From an uncultured Lachnospiraceae bacterium (GTDB taxonomy: Bacteria; Bacillota; Clostridia; Lachnospirales; Lachnospiraceae), in NCBI GenBank assembly GCA_947626435.1, contig CANQSB010000004.1, forward strand, positions 88,359 to 152,358: 64,000 nucleotides of DNA, given 5' to 3'. This document shows, piece by piece, positions 1 to 9,619 of the stretch (its first letter is position 1; each line of letters starts with the position of its first letter). A program made the position numbers and the translations under genes. The notes below the pieces were generated by a model that worked only from the letters and a program-made list of their open reading frames with translations, made no database searches and had not been told where the DNA came from.

Positions 1-1
1 A

Positions 2-1071
2 GGGCGTTTTGGCGCGGCAAACGGCGAGCTCGTCGGCACACAGCTTGACGTGCTTTTGCTGTTTTCATATATGACGCCGATTATGAATATAATACTCAAT
101 GTTTCCGTGGTAGCGGTGATAAAGGTCGGTGCCATAGAGGTCGGAAACGGGGGAGTCACGCCAGGCGATGTGATGGCGGCGATTACATACATATCGCAGA
201 TTTTAAACGCCGTGATGCGAATGACAATGATTTTCCAGACCGTGTCAAGGGGCGTGGCATCGGGAAAGCGCATAAAAGAGGTGCTTGACTGTGAGCCGTC
301 GATTAAGGGTGGGAGCTTTGCGGGTGATACTGCCGTCAAGGGCAAGGTGGAGTTTAGGAATGTGTCCTTTTCATACCCGAATATGGGTGAAAAGAAGGTT
401 ATCTCTGATTTCAGCCTGACGATTAATCCGGGCGAGACATTTGGTATTTTAGGCGCGACAGGGTGTGGCAAGTCAAGCCTTGTCAATCTGATACCGAGGT
501 TTTATGACGCGACGCAGGGCGAGGTGCTTGTTGATGATGTGAATGTAAAGGATTATACATTGGGCGCGCTGCGTGGCAAAATAGCCGTGGCTTTGCAGAA
601 AAGCGAGATTTCAGCACGTCGATACGTGAGAATATCGCGTGGGGAAAGCCTGACGCTGCAGAGGCAGAGATAAGGCGCGCGGCTGACGTGGCGCAGGCGT
701 CTGAATTTATAGACAGCAAGGAGGACGGGCTTGACACGCAGGTGGCGCAGGGCGGTCACAGCCTTTCGGGCGGACAGAAGCAGAGGGTGGCGATAAGCCG
801 TGCGGTTTTGAAAGACGCGGAAATACTGATTTTTGATGATACGACGAGCGCGCTTGACTTAAAGACGGAGGCAAGGCTTTATGAGGAGCTTAAAAGAGAG
901 TATGGCGGCACGACGAAGATTATCATAGCCCAGAGGATTGCGTCGGTGAAGGACGCGGACAGGATTGCGGTTATCGAGAATGGGCGGCTTGCGGCGTGTG
1001 GAAGCCATGATGAGCTGATGGAGAACAGCGCGATTTACAGGGATATTTATGATTCACAGTTGAAACGGTAA
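2..1071 (+). pseudogene. ABC exporter half-transporter, 5' truncated by the window and frameshifted
   Basis: This is the C-terminal part of a half-size exporter with fused transmembrane and ATPase domains. The reading frame is already open at base 2, so the gene starts outside the window. Walker A (GATGCGKSS) lies near 460-480. The signature LSGGQKQR and Walker B ILIFDD lie near 760-840. The frame breaks at a T run at 609-611: adding one T there joins the upstream frame (ending KSEI) to a continuation reading FSTSIRENIAWG and then the downstream frame. The conserved Q-loop region is thus intact apart from one lost base, which means either a recent mutation or a sequencing error. The next gene encodes the likely partner half. 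The substrate is unknown. Confidence 0.85.
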
Positions 1072-1123
1072 GGTGTTCTAATGAGTCCGAATTTAATCAA
1101 AATATATAAAAATCGCGTCAATG

Positions 1124-1144
1124 TACTGTATCACAGATACAGTA
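1124..1144. promoter_or_regulatory. Perfect 9-bp dyad, operator-like
   Basis: TACTGTATC and GATACAGTA flank a 3-base centre. The dyad sits in a 180-bp gap between the two exporter halves, about 107 bp before the second start. No regulator gene is adjacent, so the binding protein is unknown. Confidence 0.45.
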
Positions 1145-1250
1145 TATGGTGCAGTTAGTTTGCTGCAAGACGCTGCTTATTTTATATATTTTGACTAAAT
1201 TCTACATTGTTGGATGGGTTAAGGTCTACAGAATAGAATGGAGGCTTGAA

Positions 1251-3065
1251 ATGGCTGAAAACAGGGAACAGTCGATGAGCAATTACAGGGTGCCAGGTTC
1301 GCGAACGCCGCGCAACCGACAGGTGGAGAAGCCCAAGGAAGGCAGAAAAACTATGCGGCGGCTTGTGGGGTATTTTGCAAGCGAGATAAGAGTGGTTGTT
1401 TTTCTGCTTGCCGTGGTTTTTGTGGTGGTGATTGCGTCTGTGTATGCGCCGAGGCTGCAGAGCGACGCGATAGACTCGATTACGGCGCTTGACTTTGGGC
1501 GGCTGCCGAAAATTCTGGTGACTATGCTTATAGTTTATGCAATCCAGAGCCTTGGCACTTTTCTGCAGAGCAGGAACAGCGCGGTTTTGAGCCAGCGTGT
1601 AGTGAGCAGAATGCGCGAGGATTTGTTTGACTGCGTGGTTAATCTGCCCGTGAAATACATTGACAGCCATTCGCACGGCGACATTATGAGCCGCATGACG
1701 AACGATGTGGAAAATATTTCAAATACGGTATCACAGTCGCTCAGCTCGATGTTTTCGGGAATTTTGACGATTATCGGCACTGTTGCCATGATGTTGTACC
1801 TGTGTCCGCCGCTTGCGCTGCTGTCCTGCACTACAGTGCTGCTGATGCTTGCGGCGACTAAGCTGCTTTCAAAGGCGATGAGGACTTTTTACAGGAAACG
1901 GCAGGCGCTTTTGGGCGAGCTCAACGGCACTGTGGAGGAGATGGTGACGGGGTATCGCACTGTCGTGGCGTATGAGCATCAGGGCGAGGTGATAGAGAAG
2001 TTTGACAGCGTTTCGGATGAGCTTACGTCGGCGGGGATTTTTGCCGAGATTTTGGGCGGTTCAATGGGACCCGTGATGAATGTTATAAACAATGTGGGAT
2101 TTGTGATTATTGCCGCGTTTGGAGGGTATTTTGCGGTAAACGGCGTGATTTCGATAGGAATTATTTCGGCGTTTATTGTCTACGCGAAACAGTTCGGGCG
2201 ACCCATTGACGAGCTTGCGCAGATTTACGGGCAGATTCAGACGGCAATCGCGGGCGCGGAGAGGGTGTTTGCGATTATCGACCAACCAAGGGAGGACAAG
2301 TCGGGCAGCCAGAATATGGACAGCGCAAAGGGTGTAATCAACTTTAAAAATGTTAATTTTTCGTATGTCGAGGGGCAGCAGGTGCTGCATGATTTCAACC
2401 TTGAAGTGCGCGCGGGACATAAGATTGCGCTTGTCGGCGCTACGGGCAGCGGCAAGACTACCGTGGTAAATCTGCTGATGCGGTTCTACGACGTGGACAG
2501 CGGCGAGATACTGATTGACGGCGTAAACATCAAGGATATAGATTGTCAAAACCTGCGCGACAATACGGCGATAGTGCTGCAGGACACTGTGCTCTTTGCG
2601 GATACCGTGAGAAACAATTTGAAATATTCAAATCAGGGCGCGTCAGACGAGGAAATGGAGCAGGCGGCGAAGATGAGCAACTGTCATGATATGATACTGC
2701 GCTTAAAGGAAGGTTATGACACTCAGCTTTCAGGCGAGGGCTACAATCTGTCACAGGGACAGAGGCAGCTTTTGGCGATTGCGCGGGCGTTTCTGGCGCA
2801 GCCAAAGATCTTGATACTTGACGAGGCTACGTCGAGCGTGGACACGCGCACGGAAAAGCGCATACAGGACGCGATGGTAAAGCTTATGGAAAACAGAACG
2901 AGCCTTATTATCGCGCACAGGCTTTCCACGATACAGGATGCGGATTTTATCGTTGTGATGGAACAGGGAAGGATTATCGAGAGCGGCAATCACGAGGAGC
3001 TGCTTGAAAAGCAGGGGAAATATTATGAGCTTTACATGACGCAGTTTGCGGGAAATGCGATATAG
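1251..3065 (+). CDS. ABC exporter, fused permease/ATPase half (partner of the preceding gene)
   Basis: The product is a half-size ABC exporter of 604 residues that probably works as a heterodimer with the upstream half. I chose the ATG at 1251 because GGAGG lies 6 bases before it; the open frame upstream to 1146 lacks a ribosome binding site. The N-terminal half holds about six membrane helices. The C-terminal ATPase has Walker A GATGSGKTT, a signature written LSQGQRQ (a conservative change from LSGGQ), Walker B ILILDEATSS and the switch histidine in IAHRLST. This full catalytic set, with a Glu after Walker B, contrasts with IFDDTTS in the upstream partner, the usual pattern of one degenerate and one consensus site in heterodimers. 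Lipid, drug or peptide export are all possible. Confidence 0.9.
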   Translation: MAENREQSMSNYRVPGSRTPRNRQVEKPKEGRKTMRRLVGYFASEIRVVVFLLAVVFVVVIASVYAPRLQSDAIDSITALDFGRLPKILVTMLIVYAIQSLGTFLQSRNSAVLSQRVVSRMREDLFDCVVNLPVKYIDSHSHGDIMSRMTNDVENISNTVSQSLSSMFSGILTIIGTVAMMLYLCPPLALLSCTTVLLMLAATKLLSKAMRTFYRKRQALLGELNGTVEEMVTGYRTVVAYEHQGEVIEKFDSVSDELTSAGIFAEILGGSMGPVMNVINNVGFVIIAAFGGYFAVNGVISIGIISAFIVYAKQFGRPIDELAQIYGQIQTAIAGAERVFAIIDQPREDKSGSQNMDSAKGVINFKNVNFSYVEGQQVLHDFNLEVRAGHKIALVGATGSGKTTVVNLLMRFYDVDSGEILIDGVNIKDIDCQNLRDNTAIVLQDTVLFADTVRNNLKYSNQGASDEEMEQAAKMSNCHDMILRLKEGYDTQLSGEGYNLSQGQRQLLAIARAFLAQPKILILDEATSSVDTRTEKRIQDAMVKLMENRTSLIIAHRLSTIQDADFIVVMEQGRIIESGNHEELLEKQGKYYELYMTQFAGNAI

Positions 3066-3077
3066 CGGCGCTGGGAT

Positions 3078-3136
3078 ATTCTCCTTTTTTGGCTATGTTC
3101 ATATAATAAAGCATAGCAAAAAAGGAGAATTTTTTT
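3078..3136 (+). terminator. Long inverted repeat with T tract overlapping the next gene's ribosome binding site
   Basis: Arms 3078-3097 and 3112-3130 pair over about 19 bp with one bulged G. They are followed by T6 at 3131-3136 and directly by the ATG at 3137. The right arm contains the AAGGAG site of the next gene. The loop contains TATAAT (3102-3107) within CATATAATA (3100-3108), which also fits the sigma-K/sigma-E type -10 pattern CATANNNTA. The element can therefore terminate the ABC operon while hiding the ribosome binding site from read-through RNA. Confidence 0.7.
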
Positions 3137-4954
3137 ATGGCAATAGGTTATCTGAAAATTCAGGCGAGGCTTGCTGATGAGGCTGTGCCGCTTTCGGGCG
3201 TGCAGGTCAGCATAATGGACGACGACGGGCGTAAGATATATGAGGTGACTACCGATGAAAACGGCGAGGCGCCTGTGGTTTCACTGGAAACATTGGATAT
3301 GGCGCTTTCGCTTGATCCAAACTATGCGGGCAATCCGTATGTCAGCTACAATGTGCTTGCGCGCAGGGAAGGCTTTCAGACGCGCTATGTGGAGGGCGTC
3401 GCGATATATGAGGGTGAAACGGCGGTGCTGCCGGTTACGCTTATGCCGATGCAGGAGTTTGCCCGCGGCGGCGACATAATGAAAATCGAGCTTGAAAAGC
3501 CCGCCGCCGCAAGGAGTGAAATGCGTTTCCAGCAGGCGCCGCCTGATAACGCGCGCATACTGAGGCAGGCTGTTATCCCGCGAGTGATTACAGTGCATCT
3601 TGGCACGCCTGCGTCGTGGGCGGCGAATGTGCAGGTGCCGTTTACGGACTACATAAAAAACGTGGCGAGCAGCGAGATTTATCCTACGTGGCCTGACGCG
3701 GCGCTGCGGGCGAATATTTACGCGATTATCACGTTTGCGCTGAACCGTATTTTTACGGAGTGGTACAGGAGCCAAGGCTATAGCTTTGACATTACCAACA
3801 GCACGGCGTATGATATGGCGTATGTGTATGGCAGGCAGATTTATGAGTCGATAAGCGTGATAGTGGATGAGATTTTTAACGAGTACGTGAGCAGACAGGG
3901 ACAGAATATGCCATATTTTACATCCTTCTGCAATGGTACTACGTCTATGTGCGATGGGCTTTCGCAGTGGGGAACTGTGACATTGGCGCAGAGGGGGATG
4001 ACGCCGCTGCAGATTTTGCGCTCATATTATCCGAAGGATATTGAAATCGTGGAAACAAACGCGATTACTGATATCACGTCGTCTTACCCAGGTACAGCGC
4101 TGCGGCTTGGCAGCACAGGGCTTGATGTGCAGACGGTACAGAATTATTTAAACAGAATACGCAGGAATTACCCCGCTATTCCTGAGATTACCGATGAGGC
4201 GGGGGTATTTGGAAACAGTACCTACAATGCTGTGCGCAAATTCCAGAGTATTTTTAATCTGGGCGATGACGGCGTGGTCGGGAAATCGACGTGGTATAAG
4301 CTTTCTCAGGTGTATGCGGCTGTGGCGCGGCTTGCCGAGCTTGACAGTGAGGGTATAGCTTCAGGGATAGGGACTGTTCCGCCAAGCTCCGTACTGCGTC
4401 AGGGCTCGCGCGGAAATGATGTGCTCACGCTGCAGTACCTTCTTGATTTTATTTCGGAATATTATCCGAACATACCGAGCGTCTCACAGGACGGCATTTT
4501 TGGCGGGGCGACGCGGCAGGCGGTGGAGGCGTTCCAGAAGATGCTGCAGCTTAACCCCGACGGCATAGTAGGCGCGGCCACATGGAGAGCGCTTTATGAT
4601 GTCTACTTGAATCTGCGGGGGAATGCCAATATTCCGTCAGGTCCAAGCGCAGGGTATTTTGAATATACTGTAAAGTCTGGCGATACGCTGTGGCTTTTGT
4701 CGCAGAGGTACGGGACGACTGTGGAGGCGATAAAGCGGCTGAACGGTCTTAGCGGGAATGAACTGTCCATAGGGCAAACGCTTAAAATTCCAAGCTCTGA
4801 GCTGCCTCAGTATTTTGAGTATACCGTTAAATCCGGCGATACGCTGTGGCTTTTGTCGCAGAGGTATGGGACGACTGTAGAGGCGATAAAACGGCTGAAT
4901 GGTCTTAGCGGGAATGAACTGTATATCGGACAGGTGCTTTTGATACCGAATTAA
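3137..4954 (+). CDS. SpoIID/SleC-like peptidoglycan lytic protein with PG-binding and LysM repeats
   Basis: The 605-residue protein probably acts on peptidoglycan, possibly spore cortex. Residues 1-105 look like a beta-rich carboxypeptidase-regulatory-like domain. Residues about 165-300 resemble the SpoIID/SleC lytic transglycosylase fold: VPFTDYIKNVASSE places a Glu at 180, where that family has its catalytic acid, followed by the ALRANIYAIITFALNR helix. Two PG_binding_1 domains follow (about 325-395 and 415-485), then two LysM modules (about 511-556 and 563-605). No signal peptide is visible, as in some spore enzymes made in the mother cell. The start has AAGGAG about 10 bases upstream. The assignment to cortex lysis is inference; a vegetative role is not excluded. 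Confidence 0.75.
   Translation: MAIGYLKIQARLADEAVPLSGVQVSIMDDDGRKIYEVTTDENGEAPVVSLETLDMALSLDPNYAGNPYVSYNVLARREGFQTRYVEGVAIYEGETAVLPVTLMPMQEFARGGDIMKIELEKPAAARSEMRFQQAPPDNARILRQAVIPRVITVHLGTPASWAANVQVPFTDYIKNVASSEIYPTWPDAALRANIYAIITFALNRIFTEWYRSQGYSFDITNSTAYDMAYVYGRQIYESISVIVDEIFNEYVSRQGQNMPYFTSFCNGTTSMCDGLSQWGTVTLAQRGMTPLQILRSYYPKDIEIVETNAITDITSSYPGTALRLGSTGLDVQTVQNYLNRIRRNYPAIPEITDEAGVFGNSTYNAVRKFQSIFNLGDDGVVGKSTWYKLSQVYAAVARLAELDSEGIASGIGTVPPSSVLRQGSRGNDVLTLQYLLDFISEYYPNIPSVSQDGIFGGATRQAVEAFQKMLQLNPDGIVGAATWRALYDVYLNLRGNANIPSGPSAGYFEYTVKSGDTLWLLSQRYGTTVEAIKRLNGLSGNELSIGQTLKIPSSELPQYFEYTVKSGDTLWLLSQRYGTTVEAIKRLNGLSGNELYIGQVLLIPN
4655..4934 (+). repeat. Tandem duplication encoding the two LysM modules
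   Basis: The stretches starting at 4655 and 4811 are nearly identical in DNA for over 110 bases, with a period of 156 bp (52 codons). Most differences are synonymous, which suggests a recent in-frame duplication or gene conversion. Confidence 0.85.
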
Positions 4955-4971
4955 TAAGTGGATTGCGGAAA

Positions 4972-5013
4972 ATAAAAGCAGAAGGTCTGAATTTTCGGGC
5001 TTTCTGCTTTTAT
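4972..5013 (+). terminator. Intrinsic terminator
   Basis: ATAAAAGCAGAA (4972-4983) pairs with TTCTGCTTTTAT (5002-5013), with an 18-base loop. It follows the SleC-like gene. Confidence 0.75.
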
Positions 5014-5129
5014 ACTGTTTTGAAATCATTTTCAGATTTTAGCCTGCTTGTGTTGAATGTTTGGTGGATTGCTGATAAAATAAGAGCAGTATACTTTAAT
5101 CTAAGTAAAAAGGGGAACAAAGCAGCCAA

Positions 5130-7682
5130 ATGAAAGATAAAACGACACGTTTTTTGATAATAAGCGGTATATTTACTGTGATTTTCTGCGTGGTGATATT
5201 CGCCGCGCAGGCGGTTCATATGAGCAGGCGGAGCGCGGAGGCAATCAGTGAGCTTGGCGACATTTACATATCGGGAATGAGCGAGCAGGCGGCAAGACAT
5301 TTCGGCACGACTATCGAGCTGAGGATGTCGCAGGTGTCGGCGATAGTGGATTCCGTGCCTGCAAACGGAAACGTCGAATCATCCATGCGCCTTACCCTTA
5401 CATATAACGCGAGGGCGCGGGGGTTTGAGTATCTGGCGCTGTATTCGGGTGACGGCGTGCTTGAAATGTTGTACGGCAGCCAGCTTGCGATTGACAATCC
5501 CGACAGCTTTCTGGCGTCGCTTACGCGCGGAGAGCAGAAAATGTCGGTGGGGCGTGACGCGGACGGCAGGGAAGCTATTTTGATGGGAATCCCCGCCGTG
5601 TACCCTATGGCTGACGGAGGGGAAAGCATTGCGCTTGTCGCGGGACTTCCGACGGGCTATATCACTGATACGCTTTCGCTTGATATCGGCGATTCGCTTA
5701 TTTATTATGTAATCATACGAAATGACGGCAGCTTTATTCTGCGCGACGAAAGCATTGAGGAGGCTGATTATTTTGAGCGCGTGCGCAGCCGCTACGACAG
5801 TGTGGGCGGCAAGAGCGCGGAGCAGTTTATATCAGAGCTTACGGCGGCTATGCTGGAAAACAGGAACTACAGCAGTGAGTTTAGGATAGACGGCGAAAGG
5901 CGTTTTCTGTACTGTACAAGCCTTCCTTATTCTGACTGGTTTATGATTATGTTTCTGCCGTATGGCAGGCTTGACAGGACTGTCGCTACGCTTGGCGCGC
6001 AGTGGACACGGACAGCCGTGGGCGGGTGCGTGATTATCCTGTTTGTGCTGCTGCTTGTGTTTATGAGGTATTTTTACCTGACGAGGAGGCAGATGCATGA
6101 GCTTGAAGCGGCAAAAAGGCTTGCGGAGCAGACAAGCAAGGCAAAGAGCGAATTTTTGTCAAATATGAGCCACGACATCAGGACACCGATGAACGGCATC
6201 GTGGGAATGACGGCGATTGCAAGCGCAAACATTGAAAATATCCCGCAGGTCAAGAACTGTCTTAAAAAGATTGAGCTTTCAAGCAAACATCTTCTTGGTC
6301 TTGTAAACGACATACTTGATATGTCAAAGATTGAGAGCGGCAAGCTTACGCTCAATTTTGAACAGGTGTCTTTGCAGGACACGATACAGAATATTGTGGA
6401 TATGGTGCAGCCGCAGGTAAAGACGAAAAAGCAGTCGTTTGACGTGTACGTGCGCGACAGCATAGTGGAAAACGTATATTGCGACAGCATACGCTTGAAT
6501 CAGGTAATACTTAACCTTGTCGGAAACGCGATAAAATTCACGCCAGATGGGGGCGCGATACAGATTGTGCTGTATGAGGAGAACTCGCCGCGTGGCTCAT
6601 CATACGTGAGGGTGAATCTGTGCGTCAAGGACAACGGTATCGGCATGTCGCCTGAGTTTAAGGAGAAAATATTTGAGTCCTTTATGCGCGAGGACAACGC
6701 GCGCGTGCAGAAGACCGAGGGCTCTGGGCTTGGCATGGCCATCACGAAGTATATCGTTGACGCTATGAAGGGCACTATCGAGGTGGAAAGCGAGCTTGGC
6801 AAGGGCAGCGAGTTTCATGTGACGCTTGATTTGGAGAAAGCGTTTGCAAGCGAGGCTGAGATGCGTCTGCCTGAGTGGGAGGCGCTTGTGGCTGATGATG
6901 ACGAGCTTTTGTGCGAGAGTACAGTCGCAGGGCTGAAGGCGCTCGGCGTAAAGGCGGCATGGGTGCTTAGCGGAGAGAGCGCGGTTGAAATGGTTAAAGA
7001 GCGCAAGGCGCAGGGCAAGGATTTTGACATAATAATACTGGACTGGAAATTACCTAATATGAACGGCATCGAGACGGCAAGGGAAATCAGAAAGCAATGT
7101 GGCGAGGATACGCCGATAATACTCACGTCTTCCTACGAATGGAGTGAGTATGAGGAGGAGGCTAAGGCGGCTGGCATAAACGGCTTTATAGAAAAGCCGC
7201 TGTTCCGCTCAAATCTGTATTATTGTCTGAAACAGTATGATAAAAATGCAGGCGCGGCTGAACCGCAGTGCGGGGAAAAGACAATGGATTTTGGCGGAAA
7301 AAGATTTCTCGTCGCCGAGGACAATGATTTGAACTGGGAAATTGCGCATGAGCTTATATCGGAGCTTGGGGCAGAGGTAGAAAGGGCGGAAAACGGAAAG
7401 GTGTGCGTTGAAAAGTTTGAACAGTCGGAAAAGGGCTATTATGACGCTATCATAATGGACATCAGAATGCCTGTGATGACGGGGTATGAAGCAACGCGTG
7501 CGATAAGGGCTTTGGAGCGCTCCGACGCGGGCAAAATTCCTATAATAGCTATGAGCGCCGATGCCTTTTCAGATGACGTGGAGCGCTCACTGGAGTGCGG
7601 AATGAATGCGCATGTGGCAAAGCCCATAGATATGGATGAGCTCACCAAAACATTAATAAAAACGCAAGGGCAGCGTTTTTAA
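5130..7682 (+). CDS. Hybrid sensor histidine kinase with two receiver domains
   Basis: This is a membrane sensor of 850 residues. TM1 is at about 8-28 and TM2 at about 296-315, enclosing an extracellular Cache-like sensor domain of about 265 residues. The HisKA motif [10 protein letters not shown] puts the phospho-His at 348. The ATPase has the N box [11 protein letters not shown]1 DNGIGM and G2 GSGLGMAI. Two receivers follow: the first has phospho-Asp 638 in ILDWKLP, the second Asp 777 in IMDIRMP with VAEDN at its start. No DNA-binding or HPt output domain is present, so the signal must pass to a partner or act on the kinase itself. The next gene is a sugar-binding lipoprotein, a possible sensory partner. 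The ribosome binding site is weak (AAGGGG about 15 bases upstream). Confidence 0.9.
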   Translation: MKDKTTRFLIISGIFTVIFCVVIFAAQAVHMSRRSAEAISELGDIYISGMSEQAARHFGTTIELRMSQVSAIVDSVPANGNVESSMRLTLTYNARARGFEYLALYSGDGVLEMLYGSQLAIDNPDSFLASLTRGEQKMSVGRDADGREAILMGIPAVYPMADGGESIALVAGLPTGYITDTLSLDIGDSLIYYVIIRNDGSFILRDESIEEADYFERVRSRYDSVGGKSAEQFISELTAAMLENRNYSSEFRIDGERRFLYCTSLPYSDWFMIMFLPYGRLDRTVATLGAQWTRTAVGGCVIILFVLLLVFMRYFYLTRRQMHELEAAKRLAEQTSKAKSEFLSNMSHDIRTPMNGIVGMTAIASANIENIPQVKNCLKKIELSSKHLLGLVNDILDMSKIESGKLTLNFEQVSLQDTIQNIVDMVQPQVKTKKQSFDVYVRDSIVENVYCDSIRLNQVILNLVGNAIKFTPDGGAIQIVLYEENSPRGSSYVRVNLCVKDNGIGMSPEFKEKIFESFMREDNARVQKTEGSGLGMAITKYIVDAMKGTIEVESELGKGSEFHVTLDLEKAFASEAEMRLPEWEALVADDDELLCESTVAGLKALGVKAAWVLSGESAVEMVKERKAQGKDFDIIILDWKLPNMNGIETAREIRKQCGEDTPIILTSSYEWSEYEEEAKAAGINGFIEKPLFRSNLYYCLKQYDKNAGAAEPQCGEKTMDFGGKRFLVAEDNDLNWEIAHELISELGAEVERAENGKVCVEKFEQSEKGYYDAIIMDIRMPVMTGYEATRAIRALERSDAGKIPIIAMSADAFSDDVERSLECGMNAHVAKPIDMDELTKTLIKTQGQRF

Positions 7683-7716
7683 GAGGTAATGAAAAGCTGT
7701 AAAGGACAGCGTTTTC
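7658..7716 (+). terminator. Two adjacent hairpins at the end of the kinase gene
   Basis: AAAAACGC/GCGTTTTT (7658-7680) lies inside the last codons of the kinase. A second stem AAAAGCTGT/ACAGCGTTTT (7692-7716) follows. Together they may attenuate read-through into the binding-protein gene. Confidence 0.5.
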
Positions 7717-7763
7717 GGGGTGATTGAGGAACTTTGAGGGCGGAGAATGGAGGATATATAGTG

Positions 7764-9071
7764 ATGAAAAAAAATGTAATGGCGGCAATGATATTGGGGT
7801 TATCGATGGGGCTTACGGCGTGCGGGGGCGATGAGGCTGATGTGGTTGATGAGGTAGTGGAAAAGGAAGATGTGGAGATTTCACTTTGGACTTACCCTGT
7901 GGGCAATTGGAGCAATCCGAGCACTGTGGCGGGAATGCTCACTGACTTCAACCAGAAATATCCGAATATTCATGTGTCCGTGGATTATCTGACGTATGAA
8001 GACGGGGATGCCAAGGTAAACGAGGCGATTGACAGGAAAGCGGCGCCTGATTTAGTCTTTGAAGGTCCTGAGCGCCTTGTGGCTGACTGGGGCAGCAGAG
8101 GGGTCATGGTCGATTTGACTGATGTATGGGAAACCGAGGGCACGGCGGGTGAAATATATGACAATGTGCGCGCCGCATGCAGGCACAGCAACGGCGAATA
8201 CTATGAATTTCCCGTGTGCATGACGGCGCACTGCATGGCTATAAATTATGATATGTTTAAGGCGGCAGACGCGCTTCAGTACATAGATGAGGAGAACCGC
8301 ACATGGACCACCGAGAATTTCAAAAAGGCTGTGGAGGCGCTTGTCGCATACGGTCAGGAGAATGTCGGTGTTGTATATTGCGGAGGACAGGGCGGCGACC
8401 AGGGGACAAGGGCGCTGATAACGAATCTCTATGGCGGCGCGTTTACAAATCCCGAGCATACGGAATACACTGTAAACAATCCTGAAAATGTAAAAGCGCT
8501 GGAATTTCTCCGCGATTTAGACGGCATTAGCTTTGCGCCTGACATTGTCGGGGGCGATGAGGTGAAGCGATTTACAAACGGCGAGCTTGCGATGGCGTTT
8601 TGCTGGAATGCGTCTCTGGAGCTTACACAGACCTTGAACAATCCGAATCTGAATTTTGAGATAATGCCGATGACATTTCCCACTGACAGCGGCGAGCCAA
8701 AGCTGCAGGGCGGCATATGGGGCTTTGGCATATTTGACAATGGCGACGAGGCAAAAATAGAGGCGGCGAAAACCTTTATAAAATTTATGACCGAGGATGA
8801 GACGGAGTACAGCAAGGCGGTAATCGCGGCGGCGCAGTTCCCCGCAAGAAGCGGCAGCGCGATATACGCGAATGATGAATTTATGAATGAGTACAGTATG
8901 TTTATGCGCTATATGGGCGATTATTATCAGGTCACGCCAAACTGGGCAAACGCGCGCACAGCGTGGTGGAATATGCTGCAGAGCATAGGCAGTGGGAGCG
9001 ACATCGAGGAGGCGCTTGGCAGTTTTGACGCCGAGGCAAACAAAGGCACAGGAGCGTCGGCGGAAAATTAA
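7764..9071 (+). CDS. Extracellular sugar-binding lipoprotein (ABC family 1), orphan
   Basis: The start at 7764 is preceded by GGAGG (7749-7753), and the protein begins with a short basic signal peptide ending in the lipobox LTAC, so it is probably lipid-anchored outside the membrane. The 435-residue body resembles UgpB/MalE-type solute-binding proteins: EISLWTYPVGNW at the start of the mature domain, the hinge segment DLVFEGPE, and the conserved late region GGIWGFGIF followed by AAKTFIKFMT. No permease or ATPase gene is nearby. It lies between a hybrid kinase and a NusG-II gene on the same strand, so it may present a ligand to the kinase instead of feeding a transporter. The ligand is unknown. 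Confidence 0.85.
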   Translation: MKKNVMAAMILGLSMGLTACGGDEADVVDEVVEKEDVEISLWTYPVGNWSNPSTVAGMLTDFNQKYPNIHVSVDYLTYEDGDAKVNEAIDRKAAPDLVFEGPERLVADWGSRGVMVDLTDVWETEGTAGEIYDNVRAACRHSNGEYYEFPVCMTAHCMAINYDMFKAADALQYIDEENRTWTTENFKKAVEALVAYGQENVGVVYCGGQGGDQGTRALITNLYGGAFTNPEHTEYTVNNPENVKALEFLRDLDGISFAPDIVGGDEVKRFTNGELAMAFCWNASLELTQTLNNPNLNFEIMPMTFPTDSGEPKLQGGIWGFGIFDNGDEAKIEAAKTFIKFMTEDETEYSKAVIAAAQFPARSGSAIYANDEFMNEYSMFMRYMGDYYQVTPNWANARTAWWNMLQSIGSGSDIEEALGSFDAEANKGTGASAEN

Positions 9072-9075
9072 TATC

Positions 9076-9468
9076 ATGGTGAAGAAAAATGATGTGTTTC
9101 TGCTGGCAGGCATCGCGCTGCTTTCAGGAGTTATTTTTGCGGTGATGGCTTTGACGGGAATTTCGCGCGGCAGCGGCGGAAAATTGTTGGCGGAGGTTAC
9201 TATAGACGGCAGGCTGTACGGGGAATTTCCGATGTATGAAGATACTGTGGTGGATATAGATGAACCGTTAGGGCATAATACGCTTGTTATTTCGGATGGT
9301 CAGGCATGCATTTCGGAGGCGGACTGCCCTGACCAATATTGCGTGCGGCATAGGGCGGTTTCCAAAACGGGTGAAACGATTATCTGCCTGCCGCATAAAT
9401 TGGTTGTGGAAATTAAGGCGTATGGCAAGGTTTCCGTAGGCGCGGACATAGACGCCACAGCGCAATAG
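9076..9468 (+). CDS. NusG-II (N-utilization substance G beta-grasp) domain membrane protein
   Basis: The 130-residue protein has one N-terminal membrane helix (about 8-28) followed by an extracellular NusG-domain-II-like fold. This is recognisable from VTIDGRLYGEFPMYEDTVVDID, then the Cys-containing core CISEADCPDQYCVRHRAVS and TIICLPHKLVVEI. Such proteins are common in Firmicutes beside ApbE or electron-transport genes, which are absent here. The start is 4 bases after the previous stop, so the two genes are probably co-transcribed; the upstream frame extension to 8992 overlaps the binding-protein gene and was discarded. The function is unknown; the four closely spaced Cys could form disulfides or bind metal. 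Confidence 0.75.
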   Translation: MVKKNDVFLLAGIALLSGVIFAVMALTGISRGSGGKLLAEVTIDGRLYGEFPMYEDTVVDIDEPLGHNTLVISDGQACISEADCPDQYCVRHRAVSKTGETIICLPHKLVVEIKAYGKVSVGADIDATAQ

Positions 9469-9521
9469 TTTTGCAAATGTGGAATGATTTTCAGAATATG
9501 CGAAAACATTAGTGCAATATG

Positions 9522-9550
9522 TTGACCGCTGACAGTTTGTAAAGTATAAT
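9522..9550 (+). promoter_or_regulatory. Sigma-A promoter of the chemoreceptor gene
   Basis: TTGACC (9522-9527), 17-base spacer, TATAAT (9545-9550), about 65 bases before the start codon. Confidence 0.7.
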
Positions 9551-9619
9551 TATAGTGATATTTACCAAAAATGTATAAATATCTATAAGAACATCTAATT
9601 TGAAAGGATATGTTGGGCG

